Part shown: in pieces, positions 18,170 through 28,334 of the stretch | Layout of the letters: each line of letters starts with the position of its first letter | Numbering within the stretch: position 1 is the first letter of the stretch | Origin: Psychromonas algarum | GTDB lineage: Bacteria > Pseudomonadota > Gammaproteobacteria > Enterobacterales > Psychromonadaceae | Reading direction: 5' to 3' | Assembly (NCBI RefSeq): GCF_004376845.1 | Contig: NZ_SNUW01000002.1 | Coordinates: 1 to 64,000 of the forward strand | Length of the DNA stretch: 64,000 bases | Position numbers and translations under genes: made by a program | The notes under the pieces: model-generated | What the model was told of the DNA's origin: nothing | Seen by the model: only the letters and a program-made list of their open reading frames with translations | Database searches by the model: none

Positions 18170-18202
18170 TAGTTAAAGCGAGATCCTCTCTCGCTTTAAC
18201 TA
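18170..18202. terminator. Bidirectional hairpin between M15 peptidase and RND permease genes
   Basis: Perfect 14-bp arms TAGTTAAAGCGAGA/TCTCGCTTTAACTA with a five-base loop between convergent stop codons. No long T run. Confidence 0.75.
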
Positions 18203-18207
18203 TAAAA

Positions 18208-21200
18208 CTAGTCCATGGTTGATGACGTTTTACTAGCATCTAAGCGTAACTCTTCATTCAATAGTTGCTCTACATAACCAGGTGAATGTGTATTACCGGA
18301 AATAAGGCGATACATAGCAGGAATGACAAATAAAGTAACAATCGTCGCAAATGCCATACCAAAAAAGACCACTGTGCCCACTGCGATACGACTTTCAGAT
18401 CCTGCACCCGTTGATGTAATTAACGGAATTGAACCTGCTAACGTGGTGAATGCAGTCATTAAAATAGGACGTAAACGACGCGCAGATGCATCCATAATTG
18501 CCATGTCTAAGGAACTACCTTTGTCACGTAATTGGTTGGCAAACTCAACAATTAAAATACCGTTTTTAGTTACCATACCAATCAACATGATCATACCGAT
18601 CTGGCTATATATATTTAAGCCTTGATGCATAAAGAACATACCAAGGAAACCACCTAACACTCCCATAGGCACGGTAAACATAACCACCAATGGATTAATA
18701 AAGCTTTCAAACTGTGCCGCTAGTACTAAATAAGCAACTAATAATGCAAGTCCAAAAACAATTAATACGCTACTACGGTTTTCTTTATATTGCTTCGATT
18801 CACCGCTATAAGAAATAGTAATATCTTTTGGCAATAGCTCAATTGCTTTCGCGTCTAGATAATCTAACACTTGTCCTAATGACTTACCTTCAGCGGCACT
18901 ACCACCTAAAGTAATAGATTTTTGCTTATTATAATGCGATAGACGATTAGCAGAAGCGACCTCTTCTACTGAAGCAATTGTATCTAATGTAATTAAATCA
19001 CCTTTATTAGAACGCATATAAATTTGGCTTAAATCACGTGCATTATTGAAACTATTTTCATCACCACGTAAATAAACATCGTACTCTTCACCTCGTTCGA
19101 CATAAGTTGTTTCACTTTTACCGCCCAGCATAACCTCTAAGGTTTGTGATAAATCATCCAAGCTAACTCCTAATTCAGCTGCTCGTTGTTTATTTAATGT
19201 CACAACAAGCTCAGGTGTTTTTTCTGAATAATCTAAATCACCGTCAAACAGCATGCCATCTTGCTCTGCGTGTTGTTTTAATAATTCAGCAGATTTTTCT
19301 AATTCTGAATAATCAGAACCACCTAAGACAAATCCAACGGGGTCACTGGAACCACCTCTAAACCCTGGTAATAAAGGACGGACACGTACATCTGGTAAAT
19401 CTTTTAATGCATTTTTAACTAATCCTAGAGCCGCAGAAGCAGAAACTGTCCTATCATTCCAATCCTCTAAAATCATAATTACAAAACCAGTTTGGTCACC
19501 CGCATTACCACCAAAAGCAGGAGCTTGAGTACTAAAAGATTTGATCACCCCTTGCCCAAGTAATGGCATGATACGCTCTTGTACTAAATCCATATTAGCA
19601 GTCATACGGTTATAACTTGTACCTTCAGCTCCTTTTACAAAGGCAAAAATAACTCCTCGATCTTCTTTAGGAGCAAGTTGAGAAGGCACTTGTTGCATCA
19701 AGAAATAACTACCAGCAATACAAGCAAGAATGACAAAAGGGCCAGCCCAACGTAATTTAATGGCAAACTGCAAGCAACTGCGGTAACAACCTTCTAAACG
19801 AGAGAATTGTTTATCTACCCATTGGTTAAATCTATTTTGTTGCTGATGCTCTTTTAATAATTTACTCGCTAATACCGGTGTCAGAGTTAATGCAATAATA
19901 GAAGAGAAAATAACAGAGACAGATAATAAAACTGAGAACTCAGTAAATAATAACCCTACCATGCCATCCATAAATGAGATTGGTAAAAATACCATAACCA
20001 GTACCATGGTCGTCGCAATAACAGCAAAACCAACTTCTCTTGTTCCTTTATAAGCAGCCATCAAAGGTTTTTCACCGCGCTCTAAATGATGAAAAATATT
20101 TTCAACCACAACAATAGCATCATCTACCACCAAACCAATGGACAAAATAAGTGCCATTAAGGTAATTAAGTTAATAGAAAAACCAAAATAATACGCTGCA
20201 ATAAAAGCTGAAATTAATGAAACAGGAACGGTAATAGCGGGAATGATCGTTGCTCTAACTTGCCCAATAAAGATATATAGCACCAAGATAACTAATCCCC
20301 CCGTTAACATTAACGTGGTGTAAACCTCTTCAATGGAGCGATCAATAAAGACAGTGGAATCATAATCAACAGTAAGGTTAGTATTTGGGGGTAGAAAGGC
20401 TTGAATATCATCTACTTGTTTGTGTACAGCCGCTGCAACTTGTAATGGGTTTGCATCTGATTGAGGTACAATACCTAAACTTAGGTTAACCACTCCATTA
20501 CTTTTAAAAGAAGAGTTTTCATTCTCAGCGCCCACGTAAACTTTAGCGACATCTTTTAAGTAGATAGGTGTGCCATCATTAGCAGTACGTACAACTAAAT
20601 AATCAAAATCTTGAGGTTCTGCATATAATCGAGCAGTTCTTACCGACATGACCGTGGTGTCATTACGCACTTCACCACCAGGATTCTCAACATTTTCTGT
20701 TTTTAATGCATTAATAATATCACTGGTGGTAACCGAACGTCCGGCCATCAAATCAGGAGATAATTTAACGTACATGACTTGATATAAACCGCCCGATAAA
20801 TTAACTGAGCTCACACCACTCACTAAACTAAATCTATCAACTAACGTACGTTGCGCATAATCGGTAAGTTGGGTTCTATCCATGGTGCTGGAATTAAGAT
20901 TGATATAAATAGAGGGTTCACCCGAACCATTATTTTTAGAAACAATAGGTTCATCAATTTGGTCAGGTAAACGACGTTCTGCTTTAGCAACAGCATCTCG
21001 AATATCACTAACCCCCTCCGTAAGGTCCCAACCTAGATTAAAAGTAATTGTGATTCGAGACATACCATTACGCGTTACTGATTTAATATCATCAATACCA
21101 CTAATACCAGTTATCTGATCTTCAATAATAGCCGTAACTTGGCTTTCCATAATAGTTGCACTAGCACCTGCATATCGAGTCATGACAGTAACAACAGGAC

Positions 21201-21324
21201 TTTCCACATCAGGCATTTCACGTACAGCAAGCTTGCTAAATGAAACGGCACCAAATACACATAATAATAGGCTTAATACTATCGCCATTACCGGTCGTTT
21301 TACGGAAACATCAGATAACCACAT
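18208..21324 (-). CDS. RND efflux transporter permease (HAE1/AcrB-like)
   Basis: Proton-driven inner-membrane drug efflux pump of 1038 residues, the usual AcrB-family length, with twelve predicted membrane helices and two large periplasmic loops. The proton-relay motif SIGLVVDDAIVVVEN lies near residue 400. Start region MWLSDVSVKRPVMAIVLSLL is typical of the MexW/VexH-like group, whose members often differ in substrate from AcrB. It overlaps the stop of the adaptor gene by one base (TAATG), so translation is coupled. No outer-membrane channel gene is present; a TolC elsewhere is presumed. Confidence 0.93.
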   Translation of the reverse strand: MWLSDVSVKRPVMAIVLSLLLCVFGAVSFSKLAVREMPDVESPVVTVMTRYAGASATIMESQVTAIIEDQITGISGIDDIKSVTRNGMSRITITFNLGWDLTEGVSDIRDAVAKAERRLPDQIDEPIVSKNNGSGEPSIYINLNSSTMDRTQLTDYAQRTLVDRFSLVSGVSSVNLSGGLYQVMYVKLSPDLMAGRSVTTSDIINALKTENVENPGGEVRNDTTVMSVRTARLYAEPQDFDYLVVRTANDGTPIYLKDVAKVYVGAENENSSFKSNGVVNLSLGIVPQSDANPLQVAAAVHKQVDDIQAFLPPNTNLTVDYDSTVFIDRSIEEVYTTLMLTGGLVILVLYIFIGQVRATIIPAITVPVSLISAFIAAYYFGFSINLITLMALILSIGLVVDDAIVVVENIFHHLERGEKPLMAAYKGTREVGFAVIATTMVLVMVFLPISFMDGMVGLLFTEFSVLLSVSVIFSSIIALTLTPVLASKLLKEHQQQNRFNQWVDKQFSRLEGCYRSCLQFAIKLRWAGPFVILACIAGSYFLMQQVPSQLAPKEDRGVIFAFVKGAEGTSYNRMTANMDLVQERIMPLLGQGVIKSFSTQAPAFGGNAGDQTGFVIMILEDWNDRTVSASAALGLVKNALKDLPDVRVRPLLPGFRGGSSDPVGFVLGGSDYSELEKSAELLKQHAEQDGMLFDGDLDYSEKTPELVVTLNKQRAAELGVSLDDLSQTLEVMLGGKSETTYVERGEEYDVYLRGDENSFNNARDLSQIYMRSNKGDLITLDTIASVEEVASANRLSHYNKQKSITLGGSAAEGKSLGQVLDYLDAKAIELLPKDITISYSGESKQYKENRSSVLIVFGLALLVAYLVLAAQFESFINPLVVMFTVPMGVLGGFLGMFFMHQGLNIYSQIGMIMLIGMVTKNGILIVEFANQLRDKGSSLDMAIMDASARRLRPILMTAFTTLAGSIPLITSTGAGSESRIAVGTVVFFGMAFATIVTLFVIPAMYRLISGNTHSPGYVEQLLNEELRLDASKTSSTMD

Positions 21325-22403
21325 TACTTGTTATCCTTTTTAGCTTTATTTTTTGCTTTAGTTGGCACCACGTTTTCTCCACCAACTTCCCCTAAATCTT
21401 TAACCTTTAATCCGTCACGCATATTAACTAAACCTTGAACAACAATGCGTTCACCAATCTCTAAGCCTGATTCAATTAATGCTTCATCTCGAATACGCGC
21501 ACCTAATATAACTTCTCTTCGTTCTACTTTACTGTCTTTATTAATCACGTAAACAAAACGTTTTGTTCCAGAATATTCTAATGCTTGTACTGCAATAATA
21601 GGCTCATTCACTTCATCAAATACCAACTGAGATGACATCATCATACCTGGCTTTAATTTGTTATCTTTATTATCAAATAACAAACGAACACGTAAATTTA
21701 ACGTATCTGGATTAATACGAGAATCTATAGCCATCACCTTGCCTGAAAAGGTAGTACCATTCCACGCTCTACTTGTTGCAGTGACATTCATTCCAATATT
21801 TAACATCGACAAATAGCGTTCAGGAACGGCTAAATCTAAAGTCATTTGCGATAGATTATCTAATGTTAATAAGGCTTCTCCAGCAGAAACTATTTTACCT
21901 TGGCTAAAATCAATCAAACCAATCGTACCTGCAAATGGAGCAACAAGGCGATGATTCTCAACAAACACTTTCGCTGCTAATAAACGTGCTTTAGCAATTT
22001 CAACAGTAGCAACTTGTCCGTCATATTGAGTTTGAGTTATTGCTTGTTTTTTAATAAGAGGTTCATATTCTTTTAATTTTCTTTGCTCATCTAATAAAAA
22101 TGCATTTGCCTCAGTTAATAACGCTCTCGCTTTACCATTATCCAACTGCACCAACAACTGCCCTTTTTTAACATGCTGATTCGCCTTTACTGCAATACGT
22201 GTTACTTTGGCTGTGACTTCTGAAGTGATATTAACAAACTGTTTGGACTGTAGTTTTCCTATTAAAGATAATGATTGCGATACACCATGTGTTTCTACCA
22301 CATCACTATATACAGAAACCGCAGGTGCAGAGGGTTTAGCCGAAGAGAGGCTACTAAAGGTGGCTAACAATAAAACAGTAAAAACAGACTTTAATTTATT
22401 CAT
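21324..22403 (-). CDS. RND efflux periplasmic adaptor (membrane fusion protein)
   Basis: 359 residues from MNKLKSVFTVLLLATF, which gives a normal signal peptide; an ORF start 22 codons upstream adds a Cys-rich leader with no family support. Contains the lipoyl/HlyD domain (VKKGQLLVQLDN and VAPFAGTIGL halves), a short coiled-coil hairpin and beta-barrel domain. It links the RND pump to an outer-membrane channel. The C-terminal tail is lysine-rich. First gene of a two-gene operon with the permease. Confidence 0.92.
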   Translation of the reverse strand: MNKLKSVFTVLLLATFSSLSSAKPSAPAVSVYSDVVETHGVSQSLSLIGKLQSKQFVNITSEVTAKVTRIAVKANQHVKKGQLLVQLDNGKARALLTEANAFLLDEQRKLKEYEPLIKKQAITQTQYDGQVATVEIAKARLLAAKVFVENHRLVAPFAGTIGLIDFSQGKIVSAGEALLTLDNLSQMTLDLAVPERYLSMLNIGMNVTATSRAWNGTTFSGKVMAIDSRINPDTLNLRVRLLFDNKDNKLKPGMMMSSQLVFDEVNEPIIAVQALEYSGTKRFVYVINKDSKVERREVILGARIRDEALIESGLEIGERIVVQGLVNMRDGLKVKDLGEVGGENVVPTKAKNKAKKDNK

Positions 22404-22718
22404 TATTTTTTCTTCTAATAGATGAGTAGAACAATAGAGATAGCAACAAGAAGACAAAGCTGATGCCATTAAACGCTATAATAAAGTAAAATAACGAAAA
22501 GATTGTGGAGAAAATATGAATTTTTTTACATAAAAGACAAATTTAAGCGATCTATTCAACATAATTCACTTGAATACAACACAAGCGGCATAACCCAACA
22601 TTTATATCCAATCGCATACTAATATTACGGCATCAAAACTCTCACAGTTACCATCATATTTGACAAGATTCACTTTATCGAAAATGCTTAAGCAACAATA
22701 ATGAAATGGGAGAAACAT
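22404..22718. other. Intergenic region between efflux operon and ABM-domain gene
   Basis: About 315 bp, AT-rich, between divergent genes. It should hold the efflux operon promoter. No regulator gene, clear operator or RNA was recognised. Confidence 0.5.
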
Positions 22719-23027
22719 ATGATAGTGGTATTATTTCACTGGAAAATAAATCCTCAATATGAAAAAACCTTCAAAGAAGGTTGGTCTGAATTAGTACAAC
22801 GTAATATTGAAAAATATGGCGCTCTCGGCTCTAAACTACATAAAACCAAAGACAACCAATGGGTTTCTTACAGTCAATGGATCAGTGAAGAACATTATAT
22901 TAATGCACAGAACTTAGAAGATAAGCATGAAGTAGCTAGAGTCAAAATGCTCCAAGCCATTATTAGTACTGAAAAACCATTAATTCTAGTGCCCGTTTTA
23001 GATCATTTAATGGCGCATAAGGTTTAA
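22719..23027 (+). CDS. Antibiotic biosynthesis monooxygenase (ABM)-domain protein
   Basis: 102-residue ferredoxin-like small protein. It starts MIVVLFHWKINP from an ATG six bases after GGGAG; an ATG 18 bases upstream lacks a site. ABM proteins are dimeric and include quinol or heme monooxygenases, but many are of unknown substrate. The pattern of WSELVQRN, GALGSKLHK and WVSYSQWIS fits the family. Single gene between the efflux operon and a nitroreductase. The function is not known. Confidence 0.7.
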   Translation: MIVVLFHWKINPQYEKTFKEGWSELVQRNIEKYGALGSKLHKTKDNQWVSYSQWISEEHYINAQNLEDKHEVARVKMLQAIISTEKPLILVPVLDHLMAHKV

Positions 23028-23043
23028 AAATAAAACAATAAAA

Positions 23044-23080
23044 AAGCTGATTAAAAGTACATGAGACCTTTAATCAGCTT
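23044..23080. terminator. Bidirectional terminator
   Basis: 12-bp arms AAGCTGATTAAA/TTTAATCAGCTT between convergent genes. On the minus strand the stem is followed by a T run, ending the nitroreductase transcript. Confidence 0.82.
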
Positions 23081-23112
23081 ACTGTTTTAACAACAAAACA
23101 AACCAAATATTA

Positions 23113-23775
23113 TTAAAGAACGGTTAACACATCTTTCATTGCTAAACGAGATTTTGCTAGTTTGTTATTGTAATCTTCCGCCTCATCATGGTAACCGATT
23201 GCTAATGCTACATGACACTGATAACCACCTAACTCTTCTGCAAAAATTTCGCTGATCAGCTCACTATCAACCCCTTCCATTGGCGTCGAATCTATTTTTA
23301 AACGAGCTAACGTATGCATTGCATTACCTAACGCGATATAAGTTTGTGATTTAGTCCATGCTTCATTTATTCCTTGCTCATCTGTATTAATTTCAGCAAA
23401 GACATAACCACCAAAAGCACTCTCTTTATCTTCTAATTTAGTGCGTTTATCAGCAATCCCCTTATCCACTACTTTTTCATAATCATTACGAGTGTAGGCT
23501 GGGTTATGAGCAAATAAAATAATATGAGAACAGGTAAAAACATGAGGTTGATTAAACTGGAATTTATTAGCAAAAGAATCATGCATTCTTTGTTTAGCAG
23601 CATCACTTTCAATAACAATAAACTTCCAAGGCTGAGAGTTAATTGAAGAAGGTGAAAGGCGCAATGCCTCATACAATACGTTTAAATCTTTTTGTGGAAC
23701 TTTTTTAGTTTTATCATACTTTTTAGTTGTATAACGTGATTCTAAATCATTAATAATATGTTCATGAGTTGTCAT
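23113..23775 (-). CDS. NfsB-like NAD(P)H-dependent nitroreductase
   Basis: 220-residue FMN flavoprotein of the nitroreductase family, close in layout to E. coli NfsB. FMN-binding and family motifs seen: SRYTTKKYD, RLSPSSINSQPWKF and EGVDSELI. These enzymes reduce nitro compounds or quinones by two electrons. It is divergent from a LysR regulator 150 bp away, which probably controls it; that is an inference from arrangement only. Confidence 0.9.
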   Translation of the reverse strand: MTTHEHIINDLESRYTTKKYDKTKKVPQKDLNVLYEALRLSPSSINSQPWKFIVIESDAAKQRMHDSFANKFQFNQPHVFTCSHIILFAHNPAYTRNDYEKVVDKGIADKRTKLEDKESAFGGYVFAEINTDEQGINEAWTKSQTYIALGNAMHTLARLKIDSTPMEGVDSELISEIFAEELGGYQCHVALAIGYHDEAEDYNNKLAKSRLAMKDVLTVL

Positions 23776-23932
23776 TAGTTCAGCTCCCGTTCTTTGTTAT
23801 TTACACTTAATATCCGTTAGTAATAGTGATAAAAATAATACACATCAGATAATTTATAAAAGCATTGTACACTTGATTTTTTTATTTGATAATAAACCTT
23901 AAATTTGAATTACTTTAAAATTATTTTTGAAT

Positions 23933-24844
23933 ATGTATCATTTAAATGACCTTAAACTCGCCATCAGAATAGCAGATTTACAAAATATCTCTGCAGCAAG
24001 CCGCGAGTTAAATTTAACTCCAGCGGCTGCAAGTGCTGCATTAAAACGTATCGAGCAGAGATTAAATTGCCAACTATTTGTACGTTCAACTCGTAATATG
24101 CAATTAACCGAGGAAGGTCAGCTATTTATTGAAAGTAGTCGAGAAGCGATCAACATTTTAGAACTCGCAAGTAATTCATTAAACATAAATAACGATCTAT
24201 TAACCGGAGACTTAGGTTTAAGTATGCCTTCAGATCTAGGTAGAAATATCGTCAGTAATTGGTTAGATGAATTTTTAGCAGAAACACCTTCAATTACATT
24301 AACGTTATATTTAAGTGATCATATGAGTGATTTAATGGAACAAAAAATCCAATTAGCACTGCGTTATGGTCATTTAGCCGATTCATCATTAAAGCGTCGT
24401 TACCTAACCTCTTCACCTCGCTATGTTGTCGCCTCTCCCGCTTACATTGAAAAATATGGAGAGCCAAATAGTCCAGCAGAATTACAACAACATAAATTAT
24501 TAAATTGGAACTTAGGTAATAAAAGCCATCAGCAATGGTCTTTTAATAAAGATAACCAACCATTAGACATTATGATTTCCCCTATCAAAACAACCAACGA
24601 TGGCGCTCTATTAAGAGAATGGGCTATTGCAGGACACGGTATTGCTTATAAAAACTGGATTGATATTGCCGAAGATGTTGAGCAAGGTCGTTTAAAGGTG
24701 CTATTGACTGATTATGTAACTGAAGATATTCCCTTACAGTTAGTGTATCTACAAACAGACTATCCTAGAAAACAATTACGTATGATCATTGATTTTCTAC
24801 AGCATAAATTTAATGAATTTAGTGAAAGATATCCAGCACCTTGA
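23933..24844 (+). CDS. LysR-family transcriptional regulator
   Basis: 303 residues. The N-terminal winged helix-turn-helix (LNDLKLAIRIADLQNISAAS, then LTPAAASAALKRIEQRL) is followed by a LysR substrate-binding domain (about 88-300). The ATG is preferred to an in-frame TTG six bases upstream; neither has a clear ribosome site, so low expression is likely. The divergent nitroreductase gene is the probable target, as is common for LysR regulators. The effector is unknown. Confidence 0.9.
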   Translation: MYHLNDLKLAIRIADLQNISAASRELNLTPAAASAALKRIEQRLNCQLFVRSTRNMQLTEEGQLFIESSREAINILELASNSLNINNDLLTGDLGLSMPSDLGRNIVSNWLDEFLAETPSITLTLYLSDHMSDLMEQKIQLALRYGHLADSSLKRRYLTSSPRYVVASPAYIEKYGEPNSPAELQQHKLLNWNLGNKSHQQWSFNKDNQPLDIMISPIKTTNDGALLREWAIAGHGIAYKNWIDIAEDVEQGRLKVLLTDYVTEDIPLQLVYLQTDYPRKQLRMIIDFLQHKFNEFSERYPAP

Positions 24845-24851
24845 TAAATAA

Positions 24852-24883
24852 CAGTGTCACTAAACTAGTGATTAATGACACTG
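24852..24883. terminator. Hairpin between convergent LysR and D-lactate dehydrogenase genes
   Basis: CAGTGTCA/TGACACTG arms, extended by further partial pairing, in the 49-bp gap between convergent stops. No T run. Confidence 0.55.
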
Positions 24884-24893
24884 CACATAAATA

Positions 24894-27734
24894 TTACACG
24901 CTGACTTCATCCATAAGATACAAAATAGATTGATAGATAATACCGCTATGATGCGATAAACCTATCTCACAAGTGCGGCTATTACTATAGCCTCGAGTGC
25001 AACCTTCCGGCACCTGTGACTTTAATGGCAAAAGCGCAGCGGCATTTAATTCAGGTGTCGTAAAGCCTTTATCCCCAGCCCAACCACAACATTCTATATG
25101 TTCAGGAACAATCACTTTAGCTGCACAACGTTGCGCTAGTTGTAGCATTTTTTTATCTAAAGCCAGCCGCCTTGTACTACAGGTAATATGTAGCATGACG
25201 GTTTCTTGTAAGGTCTTAATAGTTAAATGGTCAAGTAGATATTCAATGACAAATTGACTTGGTTCAAAAATTTGCAGTGGCTGAGAAAACTTTTCAATAC
25301 TACGTTTAACACACGGGCTTGTATCAATTAATACCGGCCATTTTCCATTCTCACTTACAGCCCATAAGGCATTTTCTAATTGTGCCGTTTTGAGCGTCGC
25401 AATATCACTAAAACCTTTGCTTTCATGTGGCTGACCACAGCATAACTCATCAATGCGCTCAGGAGTAATCACCTCAAACCCAGCTTTATTCAACAAAGAA
25501 AGCGTCACTTCAGGTAATGTTCGATGATCCTTATTATCAACTTGAGGACCCATGATACGACTAGCGCAAGAAGCAAAGTATACGACTTTTTTATCTGCTG
25601 CATTGATCTCTGAATGTGTTTTTAAAGGAATATTTTTAAGCTGATAAGTACTCGATGTGGGCATTTGTGGTGACCAATGTTGTACCTTATGTTTAGATAA
25701 TTTAGCAAGCTGATGACTTACTTTATTAAGTCGTTTAATCCCTACTATTTTCTGAGTAAGCTGATTTGTTTTTAATCCTAAATTAAGCAGTTTATTGGTA
25801 TAACTAAAGTGATCCGCAGTCCAACGTGCAATGGGTGTAAATTTTTCATATTTAGCACCTCGTAGTTTTTTAACTAAATCGCCAGTATTAATTCCTACAG
25901 GGCAACGCTCTGCACAAAGCCCTGTTGTCGCGCAAGTATCTACACCTTGATATTGAAAAGTTTTAGTTAATGCTTTTGTATAAGCTGTCTCAGCAAATTT
26001 TTCACTACGTTTCATTTCTCGATACAGCACAATGCGTTGACGAGGAGATAAAGTTAAAGAGCGAGATGGGCAAACAGGCTCACAGAATCCACATTCAATA
26101 CAACGATCAATTAAATCATCTGCAGCCGGCATCGGTTTCAGGTTTTCGATATGCGCTTTTGCATTATCATTAATGATAACACCGGGATTTAATAGCCCTG
26201 TTGGGTCAAATAAAGCTTTAATTTCCTGCATCAAAGCATAACCTGTTTTCCCCCATTCAAGCTCCACATAAGGAGCCATATTTCTCCCTGTACCATGCTC
26301 TGCTTTTAACGAGCCTGAATGTTTAACAGCAACTAACTCTGTTAACCCATCCATAAAATCACTATAACGCTTTATTTCATCATCTGATTCAAAGCTTTGC
26401 GTAAATACAAAATGTAAATTCCCATCTAATGCATGACCAAAAATAATCGCTTCGTTATAGTTAAATTGATCGAATAAGTGCTGTAAATCACGCACACCTG
26501 CAGCTAAATTTTCAACAGGAAATGCGACATCTTCAATAATAACTGTTGTACCAACATTTCTGACAGCACCCACCGCAGGAAATAAGCCTTTACGAATTGC
26601 CCAAAGACTTTCAACTACTTCAACATCACGCGTAAATGCAATGGATTCAACAACGGGAAAAGTGACTATTTTCTCTATCACGCTAGCACATTGCTGATTT
26701 AACGTATCAAGATCACTTGCTCTAGATTCAATTAACAAGGTTCCTACATCAAGATCTAATTGCTTGATAAAACTAGGCATACCAGGTTTATCAGCAATTG
26801 ATTGCATCGCCCTACCATCCATCATCTCCACTGCTGCAACAGGTAGTTTAGCTAATTCAGAAACAACTTGGCAGGCAACCTCAATCGTTTCAAATACAAT
26901 TAATGCTGAGGCTCGATATTGATGTTCAATAACAGTGTTGTAAGTAATTTCGTTAATAAAACCTAACGTCCCTTCTGAACCAATCATTAAATGTTCAATA
27001 ACATCAATTGGATCTTGATAATCAACTAACGCATTTAAAGAGTAACCAGTCGTATTTTTAAGACGATATTTATGTTTAATTAATTCAGTTAAATCACTGT
27101 CATTTTTTACTTGTTCTACTAATTTTTTAATTCCTTCAATAAGCGACACATGGTTAACTTTAAAATTCTTAATACTCTCAATACTCGCTGTATCAAGTTG
27201 TGTTCCATCTGCAAAGACTAATTTCATACTATCAAGAGTACGGTAAGAATTTTGAGCAGTCCCACAGCACATACCACTCGCATTATTGGCTGCAATACCT
27301 CCAATTTTACAAGCGTTAATAGAAGCAGGATCAGGCCCTATTTTTCGTCCAAATGGTTGTAAATATTTGTTAGCATCGGCACCAATAACTCCAGGCTGCA
27401 ATTTAATTTTAAGGCCATTATCAATAACTTCATAACCTCGCCAATCATCACTCAAAGTAATCAACACCGCATCAGAAACCGCTTGTCCTGATAAACTTGT
27501 TCCAGCGGCACGAAAAGTACAAGCAATATTGAATAACTGGCACTGTTTAAGGGTAAAAATAACTTCCTCTACATTTTTTAAACGCAACACTATCTTTGGG
27601 ATCAAACGATAAAAGCTAGCATCGGTACCATAAGCCAATAATTGAGCGGGATCGCTATAAATACGTTTTTCATCAATACAGGTTAATAGAGAGGCTTTTA
27701 GTTGTTGATACTTGCTAGAGTGATTAGCTGACAT
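24894..27734 (-). CDS. FAD/iron-sulfur D-lactate dehydrogenase, Dld-II type
   Basis: 946-residue fusion of a FAD-binding oxidoreductase and a CCG iron-sulfur protein, the architecture of the respiratory Dld-II of Shewanella. FAD motif TFRAAGTSLSGQAVSD is near residue 70 and GHALDGNLHF near 430. Two [4Fe-4S] ferredoxin motifs lie near 541-553 (CIECGFCEPVCP) and 598-609 (CATTGLCAERCP). Two CCG motifs lie near 765 (CCGQPHESKG) and 882 (CCGWAGDKG). It likely oxidises D-lactate at the membrane and passes electrons to quinones. AAGGA lies seven bases before the ATG. No lactate permease or LldEFG genes are adjacent. Confidence 0.88.
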   Translation of the reverse strand: MSANHSSKYQQLKASLLTCIDEKRIYSDPAQLLAYGTDASFYRLIPKIVLRLKNVEEVIFTLKQCQLFNIACTFRAAGTSLSGQAVSDAVLITLSDDWRGYEVIDNGLKIKLQPGVIGADANKYLQPFGRKIGPDPASINACKIGGIAANNASGMCCGTAQNSYRTLDSMKLVFADGTQLDTASIESIKNFKVNHVSLIEGIKKLVEQVKNDSDLTELIKHKYRLKNTTGYSLNALVDYQDPIDVIEHLMIGSEGTLGFINEITYNTVIEHQYRASALIVFETIEVACQVVSELAKLPVAAVEMMDGRAMQSIADKPGMPSFIKQLDLDVGTLLIESRASDLDTLNQQCASVIEKIVTFPVVESIAFTRDVEVVESLWAIRKGLFPAVGAVRNVGTTVIIEDVAFPVENLAAGVRDLQHLFDQFNYNEAIIFGHALDGNLHFVFTQSFESDDEIKRYSDFMDGLTELVAVKHSGSLKAEHGTGRNMAPYVELEWGKTGYALMQEIKALFDPTGLLNPGVIINDNAKAHIENLKPMPAADDLIDRCIECGFCEPVCPSRSLTLSPRQRIVLYREMKRSEKFAETAYTKALTKTFQYQGVDTCATTGLCAERCPVGINTGDLVKKLRGAKYEKFTPIARWTADHFSYTNKLLNLGLKTNQLTQKIVGIKRLNKVSHQLAKLSKHKVQHWSPQMPTSSTYQLKNIPLKTHSEINAADKKVVYFASCASRIMGPQVDNKDHRTLPEVTLSLLNKAGFEVITPERIDELCCGQPHESKGFSDIATLKTAQLENALWAVSENGKWPVLIDTSPCVKRSIEKFSQPLQIFEPSQFVIEYLLDHLTIKTLQETVMLHITCSTRRLALDKKMLQLAQRCAAKVIVPEHIECCGWAGDKGFTTPELNAAALLPLKSQVPEGCTRGYSNSRTCEIGLSHHSGIIYQSILYLMDEVSV

Positions 27735-28009
27735 GGATTATCCTTTAACATTAAAAACGTAAAGAGGAGCTCTTGTTATTTGTATCTAAGTTGCATAAAT
27801 AGCTATCGAGCACCTAAAAGAGTTTAGTCAGCCTTCATAAAATTGGGATTAAATGCCCAGATCTAGCGAAGATAATTATCAAACAATGTGACATGTCAGA
27901 CATCAATAAAATTATTTATCGGATTAAAAGGGATATTTACAACGGCTCAGGACATAAAAATATTTTTACTGTAGGGTATATTTAGGTTTTCCAACATGAG
28001 TCCAATTAA

Positions 28010-28306
28010 ATGCAAGATGATATTAAAAACACACGAATAGAATTTGAAAAAGTAACTTTGATGCTCAATGCGATGCAATTTGCACAACTCACTGCTTTTG
28101 CATTAGCTTTACCACAATTATATTTTTGTCGTGAATATCAGCATTTAGAAGACACTGTCATCATCCAACACTGTAAACAGCGTTTATTGAATTTAATTGA
28201 TGATCAACAGATGACGTTGCAACAATTACATCACCTGTTAACAGATAAAGATTATTTTGATGCCTATGAAGCTCGCTTACGTGTTGCCCCAGAGTCGGTA
28301 GAATAA
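28010..28306 (+). CDS. Hypothetical protein, 98 residues
   Basis: I do not recognise this protein. It is predicted soluble, largely helical, Gln/Leu/His-rich, with no signal peptide or membrane segment. Regions LMLNAMQFAQLTAFALALPQ and MTLQQLHHLLTDKDYFDAY suggest amphipathic helices. The start is uncertain because no ribosome site precedes the ATG. It stands alone between the divergent D-lactate dehydrogenase gene and the convergent gltS gene. Codon use looks like that of its neighbours, so it is probably real. Confidence 0.6.
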   Translation: MQDDIKNTRIEFEKVTLMLNAMQFAQLTAFALALPQLYFCREYQHLEDTVIIQHCKQRLLNLIDDQQMTLQQLHHLLTDKDYFDAYEARLRVAPESVE

Positions 28307-28334
28307 ACCAACAGTAAACTCCTAAATAATAATA

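Noticed and set aside
23469-23672. Minus-strand frame inside the nitroreductase gene
   Set aside because: Shifted-frame overlap of a real gene on the same strand; Leu-rich translation with no support.
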